From the NCBI GenBank assembly GCA_030432815.1, contig JAUILB010000136.1, positions 1 through 7,393 on the forward strand: a stretch of DNA of 7,393 bases, read 5' to 3'. Below, piece after piece: positions 1 to 5,332 of this stretch. The DNA is from Alphaproteobacteria bacterium (GTDB taxonomy: Bacteria; Pseudomonadota; Alphaproteobacteria; Sphingomonadales; Emcibacteraceae). Position 1 is the first letter of the stretch. Each line of letters starts with the position of its first letter. A program made the position numbers and the translations under genes. The notes under the pieces are model-generated. The model was not told the DNA's origin. It did no database searches and worked only from the letters and a program-made list of their open reading frames with translations.

Positions 1-401
1 TCTGCGCATTCCATGCTGCAATCAAGGTGAATTTTTTTAAATCCTGCGGCAATATATTCTTTTATTAAATCATCCGCTTTGTTCATTGCGTCAAATGCAT
101 TTTCATTCTTCCAGCAAACCGGCCCTAAATGATCCCCACCCAGTATGATATTATCAATGGGAAAATTCTTGCTACGTGCCAAATCCGTCACAAATTTATA
201 AAAATCGGCGGCTCGCATCCCTGTATAGCCGCCGAACTGGTTGACCTGATTTGCAGTTGCTTCAATAAGAAGTGGTGTATTATTTATAAGTGCAAACTCA
301 ATTGCTGCTTCAATGACCAAAGGATGGGCCGAGCAAATAGAATATATGCCTTTTGGTTTTCCTTTTCTGTTTTGATCAATAATGTTTTTTAAAAGTTTCA
401 A
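1..401 (-). CDS. GatZ/KbaZ/AgaZ family protein (D-tagatose-bisphosphate aldolase class II, non-catalytic subunit family), 3'-truncated by window edge
   Basis: Only the first 133 codons are inside the window; the gene runs off the left edge. The reading frame is intact throughout. Family hallmarks are visible: SAHPLVIEAA (about residues 24-33), LIEATANQVNQFGGYTGM (45-62), ILGGDHLGP (86-94) and IHLDCSM (124-130). Members were named as the non-catalytic partner of the class II tagatose-1,6-bisphosphate aldolase (GatZ, KbaZ); from memory, the AgaZ branch has instead been proposed to act as a tagatose-6-phosphate kinase in GalNAc catabolism. No catalytic GatY/KbaY-like gene is visible here. The start is inferred as TTG at 401: the frame is closed by a stop at 413-411, no ATG or GTG precedes residue 1, and AAGAGA at 412-407 sits 5 nt upstream as a ribosome binding site. 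It follows the kinase gene by 26 nt, so it is probably cotranscribed. Family call is secure; substrate is not. Confidence 0.9.
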   Translation of the reverse strand, partial: MKLLKNIIDQNRKGKPKGIYSICSAHPLVIEAAIEFALINNTPLLIEATANQVNQFGGYTGMRAADFYKFVTDLARSKNFPIDNIILGGDHLGPVCWKNENAFDAMNKADDLIKEYIAAGFKKIHLDCSMECA

Positions 402-427
402 AATAATCTCTTAACATGACTGTGTGA

Positions 428-1393
428 TCAGCAGTTTAATTCCTGCTTCTCTATTATAAATAATGTTTCCTCATCGAATGGGTGTCCCGATAACTTTGCG
501 GCATAAAGAGCAGCACCAACCATTGGTGAAAAACGCGGTTTAATAATCTCATAGTCTAACTTTAATGCATTTTTTATAGGTGTCAAAATAAGCTCGCCGG
601 CTTTAAAAACCCCGCCGGAATAAGAATATTTAACCCGCATGGATGATGGAAAGGCCAGTTTTCGTCTTGTTGCGTCAATAATCTGTGCAAGTTCTAATCC
701 CGCGTGATTGAAAATTCCGATCACATGATTATCGCCTGCATTCGCCGCATCTGACATTAGTTTAGATAAAGAAGCTATTTTGCTTCGGTTTCCACCCCAG
801 TCGTCCAAAATTATTCCCGGTAAATCCAGGTCAGCTTTTAAGGATAATCGGGCCTTTAAAATTTCATAAAGTGGTCCTTTCTCAATCCTGCCATCACTCA
901 TTTTAGTGAATAGATTAAGACCATCACAGGCAATTTTATATGCGGAGCCTTCATCTCCAAAAAGCTCGCCCCAGCCACCAACCCGTGCTTTTTTGCCCTT
1001 ATATTCACCGTAGCTAATTGATCCGGTGCCGGCCACAATGTTGATGCCATCAACGCAAGACAGTGAACCGGCCCAGCCGCAGATTGTATCATTACCGCAA
1101 GAATAGATATCTTTTCGAAACATGGATGACGGTAATTCGGCTAACACGGCTTCCATTTTTTTATCTTCACCGAAAGATGGCAAGCCGAAGAAAGCATATT
1201 TTACATCTGATGTTTGCAGATTGCTTTTATGGAGCAGGGCGTTAATCCCGTCTTCAAGAACCTGCCGGGTATTTTCTATACCAATTGCAAGATAAGAACA
1301 TGTTCCTTCAATATGTCGGGCTTTAATAGCACCCGTTTCATCAATAAGGATAAAGGCTGTTTTTGTTCCGCCACCATCAACACCTATAAACAT
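428..1393 (-). CDS. BadF/BadG/BcrA/BcrD ATPase-family sugar kinase, likely N-acetylhexosamine (GlcNAc/GalNAc) kinase
   Basis: A 321-residue cytoplasmic protein of the ASKHA (actin/hexokinase-like) fold. Visible elements in order: phosphate-1 loop DGGGTKT (6-12), the Asn101-Asp102 pair expected to hold the catalytic aspartate, phosphate-2 loop IVAGTGSI (119-126), the GlcNAc-kinase-like stretch GGWGELFGDEGSAY (139-152), and the adenosine-site SGGVF (259-263). The family contains eukaryotic-type GlcNAc kinase and bacterial glucosamine and N-acetylhexosamine kinases as well as 2-hydroxyacyl-CoA dehydratase activators. This protein lacks the cysteine cluster expected of the activators, so ATP-dependent phosphorylation of a (amino)sugar is favoured. 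AGGAAA lies at 1407-1402, 8 nt from the ATG. It sits between a DMT transporter (88 nt upstream) and a GatZ/AgaZ-type gene (26 nt downstream), which suggests an imported hexosamine or hexose is phosphorylated here. The exact sugar cannot be read from sequence. Confidence 0.85.
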   Translation of the reverse strand: MFIGVDGGGTKTAFILIDETGAIKARHIEGTCSYLAIGIENTRQVLEDGINALLHKSNLQTSDVKYAFFGLPSFGEDKKMEAVLAELPSSMFRKDIYSCGNDTICGWAGSLSCVDGINIVAGTGSISYGEYKGKKARVGGWGELFGDEGSAYKIACDGLNLFTKMSDGRIEKGPLYEILKARLSLKADLDLPGIILDDWGGNRSKIASLSKLMSDAANAGDNHVIGIFNHAGLELAQIIDATRRKLAFPSSMRVKYSYSGGVFKAGELILTPIKNALKLDYEIIKPRFSPMVGAALYAAKLSGHPFDEETLFIIEKQELNC

Positions 1394-1430
1394 GCCTAAG
1401 ATTTCCTGATTATGTTAAGAATTGGGGAAT

Positions 1431-1465
1431 AAAAACCGGAAATAGTTTCATTGAAAGGCCGGATT
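1431..1465 (-). terminator. possible weak intrinsic terminator or attenuator between transporter and kinase genes
   Basis: Read on the minus strand, CCGG (1462-1459) and a second CCGG (1439-1436) can pair around an inner TTTC/GAAA hairpin, followed immediately by TTTTTATT. The stem is short and interrupted, so at best it would partly reduce read-through from the transporter gene into the kinase gene. It could equally be chance. Confidence 0.2.
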
Positions 1466-1481
1466 ATTGTCTGAAAATACT

Positions 1482-2384
1482 TCAATTTTGCTCGTCCGCT
1501 TTTTTAGGATTGGAATCAGGTTCAATGGCGAGCAGGACTGCCGCGATAATTGCTAAAATAATGGCCGCTAATCTATATGATCCCGGAATTTCACCAAGTA
1601 GCAGCATAGCGATGATCGCCGTCATAAGTGGTGCACCGGCATTCGCCATCGGTGAAACCACAATGGCTTTGCCGTAGCGAAACGCATACACCAGGCAAAG
1701 CACACCCACTGCATTAAGACTTTGAATAGCATATGCGAGGTATGGACCATCCAGTCCCCAATTAATTGGAGCGGAAAAATCCGTTAGGAAAACAGCAATG
1801 GGTATTAACAATAACCCGGTGACCGTCATGTAAAAAAAGATACTTTCTGCATGCATTGTATTATTGGATAATTTCATAAAAAAAGCCTGTACTGCCCATG
1901 CAGCCATTACCAGCAGTGATAAAATGAACCATGATATACCGTAATCTGTCGCTCCTTCCGGGCCGGCATAATCAAACAGCGGGATTGCGATTAGAGCAAT
2001 AAAAATACCGATACCACCCAGCAGGGTGGCCCGCTCTTTCAAAAATAAAAATGATAAAATAATAGTCAGGATGGGCGATAATGAAATGACGGGAAAAATC
2101 AGGTAAGCTGGCCCCGTTGTTACAGCATGAAATAAGATAAGCTGTCCGCCGGCACCAAGAAAACCTATTATTGAACCATAAAAAATAGACTTTGCATCAT
2201 ACTGAAGCTGCCAGTTTATACGCTTCAGGGCATAAATGGCGGGCGGTATCATTGTAAAAGCCCAGACACAATATCCAAGTGTTTCAGGAAAGCCGTTTTC
2301 AGTGGGTAAACTGATAAAAGCACCCCATATACCCCAAAATACAGTTGTTGTGATTGCATAAGCAAGCCAAAGTCTGTTTTTCAT
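1482..2384 (-). CDS. DMT superfamily (EamA-type) permease, candidate sugar importer
   Basis: A 300-residue inner-membrane protein with about ten hydrophobic segments (roughly 5-24, 34-52, 66-88, 93-115, 120-138, 147-168, 180-200, 213-235, 241-263, 270-286), the usual layout of two tandem EamA units. Each half has the expected pattern: YLIFPVISLSPILTIILSFL with following LKE (94-117) in the first, and IVVSPMANAGAPLMTAIIA with LLLGE (241-265) in the second. DMT proteins move small metabolites in or out, and some relatives carry sugars (RhaT, GlcU). No substrate-defining motif is visible. Because it is the first gene before a sugar kinase and a GatZ/AgaZ-type gene, import of the kinase's sugar is a reasonable inference. 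The start is supported by AAGGGG ending 5 nt before the ATG. The C-terminus is a charged cytosolic tail. Confidence 0.85.
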   Translation of the reverse strand: MKNRLWLAYAITTTVFWGIWGAFISLPTENGFPETLGYCVWAFTMIPPAIYALKRINWQLQYDAKSIFYGSIIGFLGAGGQLILFHAVTTGPAYLIFPVISLSPILTIILSFLFLKERATLLGGIGIFIALIAIPLFDYAGPEGATDYGISWFILSLLVMAAWAVQAFFMKLSNNTMHAESIFFYMTVTGLLLIPIAVFLTDFSAPINWGLDGPYLAYAIQSLNAVGVLCLVYAFRYGKAIVVSPMANAGAPLMTAIIAMLLLGEIPGSYRLAAIILAIIAAVLLAIEPDSNPKKADEQN

Positions 2385-2404
2385 TATATCCCCTTGTTTT
2401 AAAA

Positions 2405-2433
2405 AGCTTACAGCAATTATTTTGATGGGTCAA
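2405..2433 (-). promoter_or_regulatory. candidate sigma70-type promoter of the transporter-kinase-gatZ operon
   Basis: On the minus strand, TTGACC (2433-2428, five of six matches to the -35 consensus) is separated by exactly 17 nt from TAAGCT (2410-2405). The -10 keeps only the first, second and sixth consensus positions. Predicted initiation near 2398 leaves a short leader containing the AAGGGG ribosome binding site. Motif matching only. Confidence 0.4.
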
Positions 2434-2464
2434 AATGAAACATAATACGGCGAGCAATAAAGGC

Positions 2465-2482
2465 GGCCGAACATTTCCGGCC
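2465..2482. repeat. short inverted repeat, possible operator
   Basis: GGCCG (2465-2469) and CGGCC (2478-2482) form a perfect 5-nt inverted repeat around AACATTTC. It stands out as GC-rich in an AT-rich region. It lies about 32 nt upstream of the candidate -35 of the transporter promoter, where a regulator of the sugar operon could bind. It is not followed by a convincing T-run on either strand, so a terminator is less likely. Confidence 0.3.
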
Positions 2483-2568
2483 ATTAAACACTATTGAAAT
2501 GATATGTTGATTACAAACGATGATAAAATCTGTAGCGTAAGAAATATCAGGTTTTATTTAAAATAAAT

Positions 2569-2599
2569 TGATCCAGTATCATGCAGTTTTTCGTATAAA
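2569..2599 (+). promoter_or_regulatory. possible RpoE/ECF11-type autoregulatory promoter of the sigma operon
   Basis: TGATCC (2569-2574) matches the -35 element described for RpoE-ChrR group promoters (TGATC). CGTATAAA (2592-2599) could serve as the -10. The distance from TGATC to the TA at 2594 is 20 nt, longer than the roughly 18 nt I recall from the Rhodobacter consensus, so this is tentative. If used, the mRNA would carry a leader of about 110 nt. Confidence 0.3.
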
Positions 2600-2654
2600 A
2601 AAAATGATAACTACTGATCAATATAATAGAAGTCTGAAAAGACGGGAGTTTTCC

Positions 2655-2684
2655 TTGACCTCGACCGTTTTTTTGATTGATAGT
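2655..2684 (+). promoter_or_regulatory. possible vegetative promoter directly upstream of the sigma gene
   Basis: TTGACC (2655-2660) is followed after 18 nt by GATAGT (2679-2684, four of six -10 matches). Initiation near 2691 would give a leader of about 24 nt that includes the AAAGGG ribosome binding site, consistent with translation starting at 2715 rather than further upstream. It could supply a basal level of the sigma/anti-sigma pair. Confidence 0.3.
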
Positions 2685-2702
2685 CATTACGGATTTCATA
2701 AC

Positions 2703-2708
2703 AAAGGG
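2703..2708 (+). promoter_or_regulatory. ribosome binding site deciding the sigma-factor start
   Basis: AAAGGG ends 6 nt before ATG 2715. The earlier in-frame candidates (TTG at 2568, ATG at 2604) have no comparable site and would add residues with no sigma-factor character. Confidence 0.7.
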
Positions 2709-2714
2709 CGAACG

Positions 2715-3281
2715 ATGGATGACCCATCCGTGTTATCGGAAATAAGCCACGAGCAACTTGTTATAATGGTTGCGCGGAATAAGGATAAGCATGCCTTTCG
2801 TCAATTATTTGATTATTTTGCGCCGCGCATAAAAAGTTATTTACTAAATTTTCAAATAACAGACCAAAAAGCTGAAGATCTGACCCAGGAAGTAATGATT
2901 ACCTTATGGCAGAAGGCAGACAAATTTGATCCTGACAAAGCAAAAATATCAACTTGGCTTTTTCGTGTTGCCCGTAACAAATATATCGACAAAATTCGTA
3001 AACAAAAATATCCGGAAGTAAATGCTGATGATCATATTGCATCTATGGTTGCACCGGATAAAACCGATAAGAGTATCAAAGAACTTCAGGATCAGGGGCG
3101 TATTAATATGGCCATGGCGGCGCTAAGTGATGAGCAACGAATAGTCATTGAGCTTTCATTTTTTAAGGAATTTTCACACTCACAAATCGCCGCAAGAACA
3201 AATATGCCTCTTGGGACGGTGAAATCAAGGATCAGAACGGCATTTCAGATTTTACGAAAAGAATTAGGAGACTATAAATGA
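2715..3281 (+). CDS. rpoE: ECF RNA polymerase sigma factor, RpoE/ECF11-like
   Basis: A 188-residue group-IV sigma factor, the normal length for the class. Sigma region 2 spans about 15-98: it opens with the HAFRQLFDYFAPRIKSYL helix (26-43), then the AEDLTQEVMITLWQKADKFD core-binding/-10 recognition segment (53-72) and STWLFRVARNKYIDKIRK (79-96). A linker of about 30 residues leads to region 4 (128-182), with the helix-turn-helix FSHSQIAARTNMPLGTVKSR (153-172) that reads the -35 element. Its stop codon overlaps the start of a ChrR-type cupin anti-sigma (ATGA at 3278-3281), the arrangement of RpoE-ChrR in Rhodobacter, where the pair controls the singlet-oxygen response. It is therefore expected to be held inactive by the downstream product and to activate membrane-lipid and repair genes. 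Group assignment rests mainly on the partner gene; the ECF call itself is near certain. Confidence 0.93.
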   Translation: MDDPSVLSEISHEQLVIMVARNKDKHAFRQLFDYFAPRIKSYLLNFQITDQKAEDLTQEVMITLWQKADKFDPDKAKISTWLFRVARNKYIDKIRKQKYPEVNADDHIASMVAPDKTDKSIKELQDQGRINMAMAALSDEQRIVIELSFFKEFSHSQIAARTNMPLGTVKSRIRTAFQILRKELGDYK

Positions 3282-3925
3282 AAACCCACGGCATTATTCC
3301 AGATGAATGGATTGTGTCATATGCATCCGGTGCTTTGAGCGAAGCGCATGCATTGGTGGTTGCAACCCATTGTCATTTTCATCCTGAGTTACAGCAAAAA
3401 CTGGATGATGCAGAAAATATTGGTGCGATGCTTATGGAAAGCAACCGCCCTGTAAAAGTTTCAAATCATATGTTTGATGAAATCGTTTCTGAAATTGATG
3501 GCACGACCATTAAAGAGAAGTTGCCATCATACAGTGATGGCATTCCTTATCCGCTAGCTAATTATCTGGATCATAAGTCATTGGATCAGTTAAAATGGCG
3601 CATGATGGGCCCTGGCTTATCGCAGGTCAGATTATGGACAGGGCCGAATGATGAACGCCTTTGGTTGCTCAAGGCGAGGGGGGGAGCAAAAATACCGTCT
3701 CACGACCATAAAGGACTTGAATTTACACTTGTTCTGCAAGGAAGTTATCGGGTTGGCAATGAACGTTATGAGCCAGGCTTACTGGAAATAGCTGATGACG
3801 ATACCAAAAACCATACACCAATAATTGATCATGGCGAAGACTGTATCTGTTTGGTCGTGACGGAAGCCCCTATTAAAATTCACAGTTTTTTTGGGCGTAT
3901 AGTTCAACCCCTTATTGGTCTTTAG
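3278..3925 (+). CDS. chrR: ChrR-type cupin anti-sigma factor with altered N-terminal zinc site
   Basis: A 215-residue cytoplasmic regulator in two parts. The N-terminal domain (about 1-75) corresponds to the zinc-binding anti-sigma domain that clamps the sigma factor. The C-terminal cupin (about 95-205) carries H142-x-H144-x3-E148 and H179, matching in position the four metal ligands known for Rhodobacter ChrR (H141, H143, E147, H177). C189 and C191 also form a nearby pair. In Rhodobacter ChrR the N-terminal zinc is held by H6, H31, C35 and C38; here H4 and H31 remain, but the last two positions are His35 and Leu38, with extra Cys32 and His33. The domain may therefore bind zinc through a His-rich set or not at all. 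A strong TAGGAG site (3265-3270) precedes the ATG by 7 nt, and the gene overlaps the sigma gene by 4 nt, ensuring coupled synthesis of sigma and inhibitor. Confidence 0.9.
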   Translation: MKTHGIIPDEWIVSYASGALSEAHALVVATHCHFHPELQQKLDDAENIGAMLMESNRPVKVSNHMFDEIVSEIDGTTIKEKLPSYSDGIPYPLANYLDHKSLDQLKWRMMGPGLSQVRLWTGPNDERLWLLKARGGAKIPSHDHKGLEFTLVLQGSYRVGNERYEPGLLEIADDDTKNHTPIIDHGEDCICLVVTEAPIKIHSFFGRIVQPLIGL

Positions 3926-4008
3926 TAACACACACGAATTTAACAGGTCTGGTTCATTTATTGTTCTGTAAAAAATATGGAACACAACTAAAAGGTTATA
4001 AGGTTTAT

Positions 4009-4773
4009 ATGAAAAGAAATTGGCAAAGCGCATGGATTGTTGGGGGTAGTACGGGTCTTGGTGCAGAACTTGCTAAAAACCTTGCCCATGACGGGGTTGT
4101 AACTTATGTTTCGGCCAGAAATAGCAATAGGCTGGAAATATTATCTCAGAAGCTGCAGGCGGCAATTTCTTATCCACTCGATATTACCGATTCAGATGCC
4201 TGTGTTAGGTCTGTATCAGACATCATAAAATCCAATGACGGTTTACCGGACCTGATTATTTTAGCTGCAGCTGTTTATAGACCAATGAATGCGGGGAATT
4301 TTGACGTTCAAGAAATTTCAAATATGATAAATGTGAATTATATGGGCATAGTAAATATGTTAGCGGCGCTGTTGCCGCATAGCTCTTCAAATAAAAATGT
4401 AACCATTGCCGTTATAACCTCACCAAGTGGCTGGCGCGGGTTGCCGGGAGCGGTCGGTTACGGGCCGTCAAAAGCTGCCGTGATAAATATGATTGAAAGT
4501 CTGAAACCTGAACTTGATGACTGCGGTTTTGATCTTCGACTTGTGAACCCCGGATTTATTAAAACACGACTTACTGATAAAAATGAATTTAATATGCCGC
4601 AGCTAATGGACCCGAAGGATGCAGCATCACGTGTACTCACAGGCTTATCAAGTACAAAATTTGACATATCATTCCCTAATCCATTTCTTATTTATTTGAA
4701 GCTGCTTCGTATTCTCCCTTATTCATTATTTTTTTGGGTGATGAAAAAAATAACAGTTAATAAAAAGACGTGA
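4009..4773 (+). CDS. short-chain dehydrogenase/reductase (classical SDR)
   Basis: A 254-residue NAD(P)-dependent oxidoreductase. Visible elements: nucleotide-binding loop GGSTGLG (12-18) after a beta strand, DIT (58-60) at the adenine-contact position, LAAAVY (85-90) in place of the usual NNAG-like motif, Asn110 in NVNYMG, Ser138 and the Y151-x3-K155 catalytic pair (YGPSK), and the NPGFIKT segment (180-186). All members of the N-S-Y-K catalytic set are present. The C-terminal 35 residues are hydrophobic with basic residues at the end, which could hold the enzyme at the membrane. The start at 4009 is preferred because TAAGG lies 5 nt upstream; an earlier in-frame start at 3961 would add 16 residues before the Rossmann strand. 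It follows chrR by 83 nt on the same strand, so it may be in the same operon. SDRs occur in RpoE-ChrR stress clusters, but the substrate is unknown; a lipid-derived carbonyl is a plausible guess. Confidence 0.9.
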   Translation: MKRNWQSAWIVGGSTGLGAELAKNLAHDGVVTYVSARNSNRLEILSQKLQAAISYPLDITDSDACVRSVSDIIKSNDGLPDLIILAAAVYRPMNAGNFDVQEISNMINVNYMGIVNMLAALLPHSSSNKNVTIAVITSPSGWRGLPGAVGYGPSKAAVINMIESLKPELDDCGFDLRLVNPGFIKTRLTDKNEFNMPQLMDPKDAASRVLTGLSSTKFDISFPNPFLIYLKLLRILPYSLFFWVMKKITVNKKT

Positions 4774-4783
4774 TAGTAGGGCT

Positions 4784-5332
4784 TCAGCTTCGGGGTAGGT
4801 TTTTGTTTTTATAAAAAGAAAGTGTGACGCTGCCGACGTTAAAACCCCATTTGGACACATAAGCCCGGTTAATCATAACGTCATCATCCTGCAGGAACAT
4901 CCAGTCATCAAATTTAAGCTTGTAGCTGGTATCCCCCACAGGCAAATCAAAAATATAGATCCAGTTAAATGCGTTTCCGGATCGTTTGCCACGTGCCGTG
5001 CCTATTACGCCGTTGGTGGTTCCTTCATAGTATCCATCAGGAAGTATTTTTATCTTCCATAGTCGCTTATCGACCTTACCACTTTTATATTTAAAATCCT
5101 CATTAAGGGTCAATATGTCACCATCAACAGATCCGGTGATGTTTACTGTAAACTGATTGACGACATTGCCGGAACGGTTCTCAAAAACGCCATATGCAAC
5201 GGTTTCGCCGTTAAAATAATCCTCAAGAATAAATTCCGGTGTGTTTTTGTTATATTCGCTAACGTCCATCTTGTTACATCCTGCTACAAATAAGATAAAG
5301 AAAGGCAAAATAAGCCAGTTACGTATGATCAT
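4784..5332 (-). CDS. DUF3833 family lipoprotein
   Basis: A 182-residue protein of unknown biochemical function that I recognise as DUF3833. It begins with a lipoprotein signal peptide: a short basic N-terminus, a hydrophobic core (5-16) and the lipobox VAGC with the acylated cysteine at 19. The mature part shows the family's conserved blocks: EDYFNGETVAYGVFENRSG (37-55), LNEDFKYKSG (76-85), EGTTNGVIGTARG (103-115) and FDDWMFLQDDDVMINRA (141-157). The beta-rich composition suggests a lipocalin-like barrel on the periplasmic face of a membrane. The start at 5332 is chosen because it puts the signal peptide at the N-terminus; the frame is open to 5446 but that extension lies wholly inside the methyltransferase gene. 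The ATG overlaps the end of that gene by 14 nt and has no obvious ribosome binding site, pointing to translational coupling. Its link with lipid-modifying genes suggests lipid handling. Confidence 0.85.
   Translation of the reverse strand: MIIRNWLILPFFILFVAGCNKMDVSEYNKNTPEFILEDYFNGETVAYGVFENRSGNVVNQFTVNITGSVDGDILTLNEDFKYKSGKVDKRLWKIKILPDGYYEGTTNGVIGTARGKRSGNAFNWIYIFDLPVGDTSYKLKFDDWMFLQDDDVMINRAYVSKWGFNVGSVTLSFYKNKNLPRS

Larger units (their letters stand above)
2385..2714. other. divergent intergenic region between the sugar operon and the sigma/anti-sigma operon
   Basis: This 330-nt AT-rich stretch separates two diverging transcription units. It contains a sigma70-like promoter for the transporter, an 18-nt inverted repeat at 2465-2482, a possible ECF-type promoter at 2569-2599 and a possible vegetative promoter at 2655-2684 for the sigma gene. 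The plus frame of the sigma gene stays open upstream to 2568, but that extension has no good ribosome binding site and encodes nothing resembling a sigma N-terminus, so I treat it as non-coding leader. No RNA gene or riboswitch is recognisable. Confidence 0.6.

Noticed and set aside
129..392. Plus-strand open frame of 87 codons
   Set aside because: It lies entirely opposite the GatZ/AgaZ coding sequence, which has strong family motifs; the translation resembles nothing and has no good ribosome binding site.
2568..2714. N-terminal extension of the sigma factor by 49 residues
   Set aside because: The frame is open but starts at TTG without a ribosome binding site, contains promoter-like elements, and the sigma fold begins after the Met at 2715, which has AAAGGG at proper spacing.
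3825..3850. TGATC motif inside chrR as a possible promoter for the SDR gene
   Set aside because: It is inside coding sequence, more than 150 nt from the SDR start, and no matching -10 at plausible spacing is seen; TGATC occurs by chance in many places in this AT-rich window.
3926..4008. Possible terminator between chrR and the SDR gene (ACAG/CTGT followed by AAAAAA)
   Set aside because: Only a 4-nt stem with a loop of about 20 nt and no T-run on the plus strand.
4774..4810. T-rich stretch after GCTTCAGCTTCGGGG as a terminator for the SDR gene
   Set aside because: No complementary arm gives a stable stem before the T-run, which is also coding sequence of the opposite gene.
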